From positions 2,486,501 through 2,550,500 of the forward strand of contig JAZGTH010000005.1 in the NCBI GenBank assembly GCA_036877525.1: a DNA stretch of 64,000 nucleotides. The letters are read 5' to 3'. Under the pieces are notes generated by a model. It saw nothing but the letters and a program-made list of their open reading frames with translations. It was not told the DNA's origin and did no database searches. Source of the stretch: Chromobotia macracanthus (taxonomy: Eukaryota > Chordata > Actinopteri > Cypriniformes > Botiidae). Shown one piece after another: positions 35,388 to 46,900 of the stretch. Position 1 is the first letter of the stretch, and the number at the start of each line of letters is the position of its first letter. The position numbers and the translations under genes are program-made.

Positions 35388-36282
35388 TCAGACGGCTTTG
35401 AACATGAGCCATCTATATAGAGATGTACCCCCCCTATCCAGGGGTGTATCTTTCACATCGACCCTGGCTGAAGTGGAACCTTCAGTTTCATTCATGCAGT
35501 CGTGAGGTTTTACCTCGGTTATTAATGCATGACAATAATTCACCAGACCGAGAAAACTTTGCAGCTGTGTAACATTGTCTGGAGTTCTCATAGTCTTTAT
35601 CAGCTGCACCCGTTCAGTTGAAATGGCTTTTTGTCCTTGAGAGATAATATGTCCCAGAAAATGGACCTTGGGTTGCACTCATTGCAGCTTGTCATTCGAG
35701 GCTTTGAATCCAGCTCTTGAGAGTATGTTACAGACAACAACTGAGGCCTGTAAGCAGTTAAACTCAGTCTCCGCTGAAATCAGTAATCTGCATACTGTGG
35801 AACACAGACTGTGGATGGCATATTGGTTATTGTGTCCAGGCCAATCTAGTCCAGGTGTATTGCGTACCTTTAAATATGAATGCAAACAAAGGCTGCGTGT
35901 CCACATGTACAGGTATGGAAAAGAAGGCTGCACACAAATCCACAACTGTGAAATGTGTGTGGTTGTACGGTATGGAATTCAAAATTGTTGGCACATCAGG
36001 CACAGTTGGTGCCAGAGGAATTATTAATGAATTAATTGTCCTTAAATCTTGCGTCAAACGCCAGGTGCTACTATCAGCTTTCTTAACTGGATTGATGGGC
36101 GTATTGTATGGTGAGTGGGTGGGGACAATAAATTTGTGCAGAGAGGACCAGCTTGCCGTAGCACAAACATTACTTAAAGATGTTCCCGCAGACAGAGCTT
36201 TAGATGATGCTACACTGTGGTTCCACCAACATAACTTCCTGTTTTGGCTTAGGCAAGAAAGAAGTGAAACCCCCAGATGCAT
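35388..36282 (-). pseudogene. pol: ERV reverse transcriptase fragment, frameshifted
   Basis: Recognisable RT blocks: NPVKKADSSTWRLTQDLRTI, a VDLCAAFFSIPV box (where DLKDAFF is usual), then VHFLGHIISQGQK and LQSFLGLVNYC from the connection side. The blocks are in different frames. The region that should hold the catalytic YxDD is degenerate by eye. Confidence 0.8.
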
Positions 36283-37084
36283 CTAGTTCTCTTATACGTT
36301 TCCAGAAGTCTTCTAAACTTTGCTGCATTAAATTTACAGTAGTCGCACAAATTAATTGTGCCAGATTAGGTTTCATGTTATTCAAGCATGTATTTATAAA
36401 TAATGGTGCCATTTCAGCGCTTAATGGGATACGAGCATCCTCCTCCTACACACGTTTGAAACAGTTAACAAAAACAGAAGCACTCTCTCCATTGTTCTGC
36501 GTTGTATTTGTTGCATGTGTCAAATCTCTACATACGCGAGCATGTGTGTCTAAATTAATCTCCCAATACTCGCAACAGTATAGCACGATAGTCTGCCCCT
36601 GTCAATTGGGCATATTGTGTATGCGATCGCAAAACATCGACAAATTTGGTAGAATTATTCGGGTTTGGTAAATTTTTGCATATTGTATCGATGTCTGTCA
36701 TTGTTGCTGGTTTAATAACAATTTTTGGACCATCTTTCAGAAATGTCATAGCCGGCTGAAATACACTTCCTGTTTTATTTTCTTTGGTCTCGTTAAAAAC
36801 AGGAAATTATAATTTGGGTGTGGTCGAAGTGTGCACTTCTTAAGCAAATTCAGCGAGAGATGGATATAGTGATGTACTGGACTGTACATTGCATTTGGGT
36901 AAATTTTGACAGCTGTTTCATATGAATGAGGCAGATGAGGCATCTTTTTATTAATTTTTCAGTTTTTTTCAGGACCCTGGTCCCATATTACATTTTTTTT
37001 TTCCAAATTTCATATGATTCTGTCATATATTTATAGTCCCATTGAGGGTCACCCCAACCACATTTGACCATGGATGCATCTTTC

Positions 37085-37238
37085 TTAAAAGAACCTTTCC
37101 TGGGGTGTTTTAATTTGCGGTCCAGCGCTTTTGGACAATCCGGCCAAATTATCAACAAATGGGTGTGTCCAATAACCCATATTATTTCTGAACATAAAAT
37201 CTACAGGCGTTTCGCCTGGTATTGGAGATTTTTCTTGC
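37085..37238 (-). pseudogene. gag: ERV gag N-terminal fragment
   Basis: ATG at 37238-37236 starts MGQEKSPIPGETPVDF. Gly at position 2 suits myristoylation of a matrix protein. The frame ends after about 52 codons. An A/T-rich leader with repeated TTGTTTTGTCGA units precedes it on the minus strand. Confidence 0.65.
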
Positions 37239-37559
37239 CCCATACTCAACAAATCAACAAAATCGACAAAACAAAACAAATCGACAAAACAAACACAAAA
37301 CTTAAGACTCCCCACAAAATCCAATACTTTTTTTTTAGACCCGTTGACACCACAAGAGGGTTACACGTGTGCTGTGTGCCTCACGAATACTAGGGTGAAA
37401 GTTGGCCCCCGCTTTATACCACGGAGCGCACACTACATAACAGTACGTAAGTCAGAAGTACCAAAACTAAAGACCCCGTATAAACATCCAACAGCAAGAA
37501 CACAGAATAAGGAAACAAAAGTTTGCCTTTGGCTTTTACCTGTGGCTGGAATGTTGGGA

Positions 37560-39765
37560 TAAACCTCAAACACAGTGCGTTCACTGTCCCCTGAATGCCT
37601 TTAAAAGGCGTCTGCTAAATACATCATCAGCTTCAAGTCTGAAGGAAGGCTGTGTAGGCAAGACAGAGGTGTGGCAAAGCGATGCAGCGTCTCATTCATC
37701 TCAGGGAACTGGGTTACATACGTAGCCTGAGACGTTCCCTTTCAAGGGAACTCAACGCTGCATCAGCCTGATGCTATGGGGAAGTAATACACTGCTGTTG
37801 GAGAAGCTCCAGTCCTGAACCAACAGGGCAGTGCACCTGGTCAACATGGTGTCGGCCACACCCTGACACAAAGAGCTGCCACTTCAGGGCATTTCCTAGT
37901 AGATGAAGCTCTGGAACTCAGAATGGTCTCTAAGGGTTGACAGATCAGAACTTAAGAGCTGGTTTTCTCCTCAGGGACCAGACCCACAGTTTCTAAATCT
38001 TGGCTGGGGTTAAAAGATCGACCCCAAGCCTGAGACAGAAGATCCCTCTGGACTGGGAGCTCCCAAAGGACTCTGTCCAGGAGAATCATTTTGTCTGAGA
38101 ACCAGATTCGGGTCAGCCAGAATGGTGCTACCAGAAGTAGACAAACTTGTTCCTGGCGAACCCTGGCTAGGACTTCGGGGAGCAAGACTATCAGGGAAAT
38201 GCATACTGACATGACAGTGTATCGACTCATCAGAGGCAAACAGATCCACTTACACTCAGTCATACTTCTGCCACATGAACTCCACCACTCATGGTGGAGC
38301 CTCCATTCCCCGGATCACAGCCCTTGCCTCGACAGAATATTTGCTCCCAGATTTGTATGCCCTGTGATGTACATCGCTGGTAGCCTGGTCTCTGCCCAAA
38401 GAAGGATCTGCTGCACTAGCCTGAACAGGGGGCGTGAACACAGCCCTCCCTGGTGATGTACGAGACCCCAGTGCTGTTGTCCGTATGGACTAAGACGTGT
38501 TGCCCTTGAGGTGTGGGAGGAAGTGTTTCAGAACCAGAAACACTGCCCTTATTTCCAGGTAGTTTATGTGCCATGAGAGATAAGGGCCCTCCCACTAACT
38601 ACAGACTGGGCGGCCATCGAGAACCGCACCCCAGCTCATCAAGGAAGCGTCCGTCGTAAGAATCCTGCGATGGCATAACACTCCTAGAGGGGACCCTGGG
38701 GTGAGAAACTGGGGTCTGAGCCACACAGAAAGGGTATGAAGCCCTTGGCGTGTAACCCTTACCACCCTTAGGGGGTGGATTTTGGGATGAAACCTATTTT
38801 TCCTTAGCCAAGAGTGGGACCCAAGGTAAAAACCAGGATCTGAGCTACACAGAAAGGGTACAAAGCCCTCAGTGTGTAACCCTTACCACCCTTAGCGGGT
38901 GGATTTTGGGATTAATCCATCTTCCCTTTCCTGCACATGAGAAACAATCTCATGTGCAGCAGGTCCAACAGAATCACATTGGCCACTGCTGCCATGAGTC
39001 CTAACAGCCTCTGAACCTGAAGGACTGTCAGGTGCCGGTCTAGCTGAACACTTCCCACAGCAGCAAGGATTAACTCCACATGCGCAGGAGACAATTGTGC
39101 CCACATCATAGTGGAGTCCCAAATTACCCTAGAAAAGTAGTTCTCTGGACAGGAGAAAGCATACTCCTTTCAGGGTTGAGTCTCAGCCATAAGCACCTCC
39201 AAAGGAGCCAGGGCTGCATCCATGCACTTCGTGAAGGTGCGAGGCAATAAGGCTAGGCTAGGCCAAATCCAGAATTGGACGCCACCCCAGTCATTTTGGG
39301 GACTATAACATATCAGCTGTAAAAGCATAGATCTCGCATGGGGAACACATTCTATAGCCTCTTTCATCAAGAGAATGTCTAGTAAACAGGCCAACACTAA
39401 ATGCTGCTCTCCTACTACTACAGTCTGCAAAATGCCATTGAAACGGGAAGGATGGGAGGCAAACTGAATTCTGTACCCTCTCTCTACTGTACTTAACAGT
39501 CATTGGGACAAACTGGGCAGAGGTTTCAATGTTGCCAGAAAGTGTGAGAGAGATATCATCCTGTCTGCCTGTCCAGTCTCCTGAAACAGCAAACTGGCAA
39601 ACGAAATCTGATGACAGATGAACCGCTGGGTACCGCTACCCCTGAAACACCTGGGGTGGCAGGGTAAGCAGAAGCGCCAACTGGGGGCTCCAAGGGAGAC
39701 TTGGCACAGGCTGTTGACATCAGGTGTTTTCTCTGCAGCCTTTGAGAAGATCATGGTGCAATTAG
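37560..39765 (-). mobile_element. DIRS1-like retrotransposon relic 3 (RT, RNase H)
   Basis: Minus strand: a gag-pol linker (39700-39540), an upstream RT block, LLPRTFTKCMDAALAPLEVL (about 39250-39190), degenerate RT, an RNase H segment (about 38690-38420, GQHVLVHTDNSTGVSYI) and a downstream block (38263-37952) with LLPEVLARVRQEQVCLLLVA and PFWLTRIWFSDKM. It ends in terminal-repeat DNA: GGGTTACATACGTAGCC (about 37711-37727) and TTCCCTTTCAAGGGAAC (about 37736-37752). No tyrosine recombinase is seen. Confidence 0.78.
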
Positions 39766-41575
39766 TAACATTATGCAAGTGCCTGACATATTGTCAGATA
39801 TACTTAGACCTGACAGTTTCTTATCAATAAATATTTATAAATCATTATAATCAGCTCTCTGTTCGTATCCAAGAAAGTTACAAATTGCAGCTTTAACGTG
39901 CCAGAGGAGAACTGGCCCTCCCAGTTGAGCCAGGTTTCTCCCAAGGATTTTTTTTGTCCAGCTAGGCATTATTAGAGTTTTGGTTCCTTGCCACTGTCGC
40001 CCTGTTGGCTTGCTTACTGGGAGACTGCTGATATAGCCTAACTTAGATTAGGGTTTTGTAAATTGTTAATATTGCTTCTAGTGATATTATATAATTACAG
40101 ACCAAAAGACTCTTCTATTTAGCTACTCCTTTGTCTCAAATTGTTTCCCATTCTCCTTCATTATGTAATCTTCAGGTATTTTTATTGTATATATATTTTA
40201 TATATGTATTTTAATTTGTGTGTTGTGTGAATTTCATGGTACTATTGCAAATTCCTTATACCCCTGTTCCATAAGATGTTATCTTTTTAAATGCCCTCTC
40301 CATGTTAGCTGGACCAGCATATCTTGCTTAATGATTTTGTAGTTTTACCGGTTCAGTCACCCTACTATTCTGTATGTACTTTCATAAACCTACTATAAAC
40401 CTAGTATGCCTTATTAACAGGGGCACCATTAGGCCATTTTTAGCGGGGCTTTAGCTCAGCCCCCCATCATAAATACAGTGTAAAAAATGTCATGGGGGGA
40501 ACAATCGGTTTTTCTGGGATTTCTGACACCTGAGGACACGTGAATTCAGTGTTTTTTGCTGGGTTGAAGAACAATAGTGCTTAGCTCTCAAGGGAGCTGT
40601 GGGCACATATTGCGAGAGCTTCTCGCTGGAGAAGTTTCGCTCTCATCTGGCTGTCTGTCCAGGTGAGCCTGGGCGGACGCCTCACGGATCAGCTCTCGCT
40701 GTTGCTGAGGCTATGCAGAGGCTCTTTTGCCAGGTCTGCAGGAGGCATTCTTGCTTCCCCACTGAAGGGTTGCGTGGTCCGCTGAGTCAGAGAAGCTTTC
40801 TTTGCAGTTCTCTGATCTGTCAGATATCATCCTGCTGCTCTCTCTTCCTGGATGATTCACACGAGTGTGCAGGGAATGCGAGAGCACTGGCATACGGGAC
40901 GCATCGTGCTCATGAGACATTTGCGAGAAATTTGTCAGTGGGTGGGGCAGAACATATGCAACAGCGGGTCAGGCTGGTGCTGTAAAGCATACAGTCTCTG
41001 TATTTTAGGCGTACCAAGCCAACCTGCTTGGACATGGATCAAGGGGAGTGGCTTTCCCCTGACGCCGTGGCTAGGCTTAGGTGCCCTAACACTGAAGGCG
41101 TTTCCTTCTCGTTCCCTTCTCAGAGAACCGAGGTTACATATGTAACCGAGAGATGTTTTCCATCTCTATTAGGCCCACTGTAAAATGTTTGCTGCGTTCA
41201 CCGCTCATCACATAACAGCTGTTACCTCCAGCGAAATTGTTGCCCTTAACACATAAGAACACAAACATTAGAAAAAGATTATCTTGATATTTTCATTTGA
41301 AATTTAAAATTTTAATATTAAAAACATTACAATACATTGGGGGCTAAGCCCCTCTAGAATGAGAATCCTAGAATCGCCCCTGCTTATTAGTATTATTAAT
41401 ATACATCTCACAAATTATTTACAATAGTACCATGTATTGTTTGTTGAACATTTCTTCTGTTCTTTATTATTATTCTTTTTTATTATATGTAAAGTTGCTT
41501 TGAAGCAATGTAACATTTTAAAGAGCACTATATAAAAAAATTACCTTCAAAATTCAATTTAATTTTTAAAGAATG
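39765..41575 (+). mobile_element. LINE 3' UTR copy split by a hAT insertion
   Basis: 39765-40417 and 41383-41575 together align with 15800-16385, including GTTTCTTATCAATAAATAT, GGTTCCTTGCCACTGTCGCC and TGTAAAGTTGCTTTGAAGCA. The alignment is interrupted exactly at the hAT insertion. Confidence 0.75.
40418..41382. mobile_element. Non-autonomous hAT-type DNA transposon (about 965 bp)
   Basis: Ends are inverted: CAGGGGC at 40418 and GCCCCTG ending at 41382, with longer inner similarity (GGGGCTTTAGCTCAGCCCCC and GGGGGCTAAGCCCCTCTAG). Flanked by an 8-bp duplication, CTTATTAA (40410-40417) and CTTATTAG (41383-41390), diagnostic of hAT insertion. The interior lacks transposase and carries a DIRS-like segment (about 40580-41155) ending with GGTTACATATGTAACC at 41132-41147. 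Confidence 0.82.
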
Positions 41576-41700
41576 AAAGAGAAATAAAAGAAAAAAATAA
41601 CTAATATCTAAATGTTTGCAGCCTTTATAGGAAATGTGACTGGTTCTTGTCGATGCAAAACGTACTACCCTGATACTGGGGTAGATGATTGCCTATACAT

Positions 41701-42282
41701 TGTCAGGTAGCGGGAGAAACGAACCCAGTCGCAGACAGCGTTTAACAGAAAAGTCTCTTTATTAAACAAATAACCAAAACAAGAACCCACGAGGGGGCAA
41801 AACGAAAACCAAAACACAGGCTTAAACCAACTCAAAACGACTTTCAAAAAACGGAGCAAAAACAAGACAAGACAAGACTAAAAATCTTGACAAAAACCAC
41901 GATACAAAAACGAGCCACAAAACGGTACAACAGCCAATAAACACAAGAAGCAAAAACCAAGAAGCAAAACGAATCGACACAAGACAGAAAACACGAGGGC
42001 ATTAAATAGCACAAAGACAAACGACTAAGAGGTGCGCGAAATGAGCGCTGACGAGACAAGAGAACAAGGGGGCGGGGCCAAGACGCGCAACCGGAGAGCA
42101 CATGGCGAATGTAAACAAAACAGAGGCCATGTGCTTCACACAAGACGAGGACCCAGAGCATGCGTTCAGATCCCGACTCCAAGAAACAAGAACCAAGCAA
42201 GCTGTGACACTAAACACAGGGCATGTCAGGATCCTGGCAAGATAATCTAGAAGCTCAGAATCAGGAAGCCAGGACCCTGACA
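41701..42282 (-). mobile_element. LTR copy, same family as 1337-1817 (582 bp)
   Basis: Starts TGTCAGG and ends CCTGACA. It shares CGAACCCAG-CGCAGACAGC, GAGAACAAGGGGGCGGGG, GGAGAGCACATGGCGAATGT and AAACAGAGGCCATGTGCTT with copy A. Flanking 5-mers TACAT/GGCAT match only partly. It is about 100 bp longer at the right end. The minus strand carries TTTAATAAAGAGAC. Confidence 0.75.
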
Positions 42283-42289
42283 GGCATTG

Positions 42290-44240
42290 CTATACAGTTT
42301 CTACAGTCTACAGTCATGTAGCGGCAAGCTACATGAACTGAAATCAGCCACTCAGTAAAAATGAGCAGTTATTGACCAAGTGCATAAAACATCAGTGTTC
42401 CTAACCATCCTCTTATTATTTGCAATGCTAAATAATAATGAAACATTTTGAACTGTTGGGTTTGATGGGATTTTACATTCTACACACAGTCTTGTTAAGG
42501 AAAACAGATCAAAAATTTGGTATAGAATAATCCTTTAGATTAATCTAGAATATAACTTTATGAAAAGTCTGAATACTGTATACTGACGATTCTTTCAAAA
42601 CAAAGCTTTGAAGCTTAGTTAAAATAAATTTGATTAGTAATTATACAACTATGCTTCAACGAAAGGATTGCTTATTAGAATTGTTAGATTTGTTAGATTG
42701 CTTTGTAGAAATATATACAAAGTGAGTATGAGCCCTGGATGAGCCCTGCATATGTCACGGATTGACCAAGCTCTCCCACCAACCAGTCACCTGTCCACAG
42801 TCAACCAATCTCAGCCCAGTTCACCAAATACGTCTCACCAACTCACCTGAACTCTAACCAGACACCTTTGTTCATTAATGAAGACATTCCTATTTAAGCA
42901 AACACAGAGCACTCACTCAGGGTCTTGTGCTATTACGTTTCTAAAGCAGGAAAAAAAGCTTGTACACTTGCATTGAAGGGACACGAGCTGCATATATACA
43001 TTGGGATTTGGCTAGACTTGGGGAGCTGTAAACAGTGTAGCGACACCCAAACAACCACCCATAGTGCACTAAGAACTGTCTAGTAACAACCTAGCAACCA
43101 CCACTAAAGCCACAATAAAAAGAATGCTCCAGCACCAACTTTAGGACAATTTTGCAGACACCTATCAACACCCGTTATCAAGAATCTCAGATAATAATTT
43201 TTGCACAAAAAGTCATAAATGCACCATCTAAATACACATGTAGCCCATTTTGTTTTAAACTGTGATTCTGTAAAAAGGCTATCCTTTTAAAAAAAAATGT
43301 TTTGGACATTTAGCCAGCAAACATTTACCATTTTATACAGCACCATTTTAAAAACAGTTTTCGTTATGTGAATTACTAGAACCTTGTTCTACTCAGGTTT
43401 CATTTGCTGTAATTATACAAATGACAAAAAAGCCATTTATAAATATATATCTTTCATTCATTAACACTTGCACAGAAGTTGAGAAACACAACAGAAGAAC
43501 CCAAAGTAACAATGTGATCAACTCAAGCTGTGATCTCATTGTTTTTTGCGTAAGTATCACTTTACAAATGCTCTTCCTAGAAAGTGTTTAAAGACAAAAA
43601 TATTAAACTGAGTTAACTATGCAAATTTTGAGTAGCCACAAGTAATCGAAATTGTATGATTTATAACAAATGTATTCTGATATGTATTACATATGTTATG
43701 GGGTAGAATGCAGGCAATGTAAGGACTACATTACCAGAACTGCAGAACTACAGATTAGTTGGATTACAACCCCATGAGTTTAGACACTGTAAATACGAAG
43801 CCAAAGATTTTTTGAACCTAAATGATAACTCAAATCATGGCTGTGTGCTTGTACTTTTATAAGATATCAGAGATTTATGATATTATCCTGGCAGGCAATA
43901 AAATGGGCAATAAAATTCGACAAAATTACATTGAAGCAGGGATGTGGGCCATATTTAAGGACCAGAACATTACAGAAACTTAAGGGTGGGAGTTTTTTTT
44001 GGATCTGATAGAATGTTTGCCTTACTACCATTTTTATTAGAAAGACACAATCAGCTAAAATGATTTATGACAATTTTAGATATGTACCTTGTTAAGCTCT
44101 GTCTTAGGGCAGTTCTGTCATACAGGATCACATCATGAATGATGTTGAAATTTACATAGAATAGCCAACCGGTAAAATAAATATCACAGGGAAACAGCTA
44201 GTAATCAAACAAAATGACACTGATATTTAACATGGTTACT
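42290..44240. other. No gene recognised between the two receptor genes
   Basis: 42720-42960 has LTR-like C/T-rich DNA (CACTCACTCAGGGTCTTGTG). The rest is AT-rich with no recognisable feature. Any shared enhancer of the gene pair cannot be identified by eye. Confidence 0.45.
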
Positions 44241-44259
44241 GTGCAATATGCAATATTCT

Positions 44260-44335
44260 AAGTGACCTGATAGGTGAAAAAAATATTAGATGGGTATCAT
44301 TTTTACCCATCTAATCAGGTCACCTTAACACTCAA
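44260..44335. repeat. Imperfect inverted repeat / hairpin
   Basis: GTGACCTGAT and TTAGATGGGTA on the left pair with TACCCATCTAA and TCAGGTCAC on the right, around a short loop (TCATTTT). The left arm has an extra AGGTGAAAAAAATA insertion. Confidence 0.6.
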
Positions 44336-44799
44336 ATTCTGAAGAACACACATCCAGTGATTAAACTTTATTGTGCAACTAAAAATAAATATCAGGACAA
44401 AGAACATTTTCACTTTATTTCACAATTTTACAACAATTTCACTTTACCCTTTAATATATTTCTTAATGCATTAACATAATGCTGTGGGTTAAATCAAGAA
44501 GGCAAGGGAGGTATGATCCAAACGCAGGCATTATTAACATCAAACAGGTAACAAACAGGAAGGCAACAAACACAACACTGACCAAAAACAAAGAAAACAC
44601 AGGCAGACATTATATAATTAAATGGTAATTTAATTTAATTCCCTTTTTAATGCATAAAGGTTTAAAGGGGTATTAAATGGAGTATTTTTTTAAAAAAGCA
44701 TTCTTTTTCACATATTTTACCTTTATTCTACGCCACTGTTTCCATTCTCGTTAAAGGAGGCTGTTGAGTTCCTGTTTCTACAAAGCCAGTTATGTAACA

Positions 44800-45120
44800 G
44801 GCTTAGATTGGTTAGTGGGCCCTGTATGTTGTAACCTTTTTAAATGGAAGTCAATGGGGTGGTTAGGGTACTGTTGTTGCTTGCTAAGCCGAGCAATATG
44901 AGCCCACCCCTAAGTCTCTACGACATTCTGATGCAGAGCTATAACGTCACAAAATTCAGCCCTATGTGAAGTCTATAGAATTTTCCACCCACTTTTTCAT
45001 ACGCCCAAAAAACATCGTACACCCAATCAATTATTAAAGTCATAGCACACACCTCCACAATAAGCCGGTTGATTTGACACCACATTCATGGGTCTACAAC
45101 AAACCGTACGGGATGAGCAG
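44800..45120 (+). repeat. Dispersed repeat, direct relative of 5880-6480
   Basis: AATGGAAGTCAATGGGGTGG, AGCAATATGAGCCCACCCC, GTCACAAAATTCAGCCC and AGCCGGTTGATTTGAC correspond to sequences near 6940 and 6220-6420. Confidence 0.65.
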
Positions 45121-45930
45121 CGTGTAGAAATTTTGTCCAGAGAAAAAAGAAGAATAAGTAAGGAGAGTAATAGTGCAGAAGAGTAACGTGACGCTTTGCT
45201 TTGCATGTATGTAGGAGAGTATGTAGGAAACAACCTCAGATCTCACAGTAGGCCTGTCTTTCAAGATTTAAGATTAGTATTAAAAAGTTAATATTAAACA
45301 TATATTTCTGTAATAATAATAATGTTATTAATTATGTTCCCAAAACCCACAACAAATCAACTCTCTAACTTTCTTCAGAAATAGCAGTGTCAGTCTGCCG
45401 TTTCATACGTTTCCGCCTCTGCCAGGGCCCGCAACAACAACAACTTAAACAACAGTTGTTTATAAAGTCCCATACTAATCAACAGAGAACATTTGATTGG
45501 GCTGTTTTCGTGACAAGAAGAACAGTATCAGCTCAGCCTGGTTTACCAAATCAGCTGACTGTAGTTCTGCACATTCCAAAAATTTCATTGTTCAATGATC
45601 ATACCATCTGAGCAAATCATCCTCTGCTGTCATAATATTTAATGAAAGCTCTATGGTTATTGCTTCTGGGATAAAATTTGGATTCATTTTGTGCCATTGA
45701 AATCGCAGAGCATGGACAGCAAGCTGGGAGAGATCGGATGGCAACTGTTCTCATTCATAGAATAAAACTGTGGCACATCCCACTAATATCCCAGCAATAT
45801 CCCAACAATTTTAGGTTTAAATTAAATATATAACACAATATAATAATAAAAGCTTGCAATGAAATAAAGGACATCAGAACAGAAACAAGAGACAATATCT
45901 AAGAACTTTGAGAACAGTTATAAGCCTGGC
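45120..45930. other. No gene recognised
   Basis: AT-rich. Open frames at 45387-45611 and 45027-45233 have no family motif. Confidence 0.4.
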
Positions 45931-45934
45931 CATA

Positions 45935-46195
45935 GTGGGGCAGTTGTGGTCTATTGGTTAGTTAGTCGGGCTTGCAATCAGAAGGTTGCGGGTTTGATTC
46001 CAATGTTGGCAGGTAGAAACTGAAGTGCCCTTGAGCAAGCAGCAGTGTGCTGCCCACTGCTTTGGGATTACGTGCGTGCATGTTCGTGACTTGCAGTGTG
46101 TGTTCACCTCTCACCAGTGATGGGTTAAATGCAGAGGTCACATTTTGGAGATGGGTTACTATATCTGACAAATATGTCACTTTTACTCTTAAAAA
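45935..46195 (+). mobile_element. tRNA-derived SINE (second family)
   Basis: The head resembles a tRNA: GTGGTCTATTGGTTAGTTAG as A-box region and GGTTGCGGGTTTGATTCC as B box. A body follows with CCCTTGAGCAAGCAGCAGTG, GATGGGTTAAATGCAGAGG and ATATGTCACTTTTACTC. This structure is common in teleost genomes. Confidence 0.8.
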
Positions 46196-46199
46196 GATT

Positions 46200-46900
46200 T
46201 AAATTCTGATCAATATCAGGCCAGTCTGAGGGAAAATGGGAGTTGTAGGAATGTTTCCCTTAAGTCAATAAAAAGTTAAAAATGTGATTTTAAATTTCTA
46301 GACATATCCAAAACTTATAAAGATCAGAAACAGCAAACAGATTCACACAGCATCATTTGTATAAGCTCCTGTGGAAAGAGCCGCCCTGACACAAACATGA
46401 TGCTATCAATTCTGGCCATGTGAGAAAGGTTGTCTCAGCACAGACTGGGCATTCTTTTACATTAAATTACAGAAAATGACTATAAATACTGGCTATTGAA
46501 TGACATAGCACTGGAGATCTTGAATCAACTACTTGCAACTACTCGCAATGACTCATCTGGTTTGATGCTATGGGAATGCAATACACACTGTACTATGCAG
46601 AGGGGAGTGGCTGTCACATTGGTCATGCTGAAGCATAAATGCAATAGACAGAAAGCAATAACACCCTACTTGTGCACTGCTGGTAACAAAAATAACCCAG
46701 GCCACCACCCAAATGTAGAAAAGCTTACACTAGACACACAGGAATGTGTTCGGCATGGGATTTGAACACTGCTCTCCCAGGCTAGTGTCAGCATGCCAAC
46801 AACATGCCACTCAGCCAGCTGCATGAAGGCTTGGCAATAACAGCTCATAAGCTCATGGCAATAAAAGCCAGACACTACCTTTGAGAGAATTGGCTTAATG
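46200..46900. other. No gene; one tRNA-like B-box relic
   Basis: GGGATTTGAACAC near 46757 with TCAGCATGCCAAC resembles the tRNA-like remnants at 9240-10090. The open frame 46496-46765 has no motif. Confidence 0.35.

Larger units (their letters stand above)
34380..37330 (-). mobile_element. Defective endogenous retrovirus (gag-pol remnant)
   Basis: Minus strand, right to left: a gag start with ATG at about 37238 (MGQEKSPIPG, a candidate N-myristoylation signal), capsid/nucleocapsid-like fragments (36749-36200), reverse transcriptase (36200-35390), RNase H (35383-35135) and integrase (34808-34428). RT continues directly after gag, and no protease is recognised between them. No env-like frame follows integrase. 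Frames shift repeatedly and stops interrupt each domain, so no full product is encoded. Domain features suggest a gamma- or epsilon-like fish retrovirus lineage, but this was not tested phylogenetically. It lies between gabrb2 and gabra6. Confidence 0.82.

Noticed and set aside
36204..36671. A 155-codon plus-strand frame in the retroviral region
   Set aside because: Antisense of the gag/RT remnant; the minus strand carries the recognisable motifs.
41701..42282. A 12-bp target duplication ATTGCCTATACA/ATTGCTATACA around this LTR
   Set aside because: The match is imperfect and offset from the TG...CA ends, so it may be chance; the expected 5-bp duplication matches only 3 of 5.
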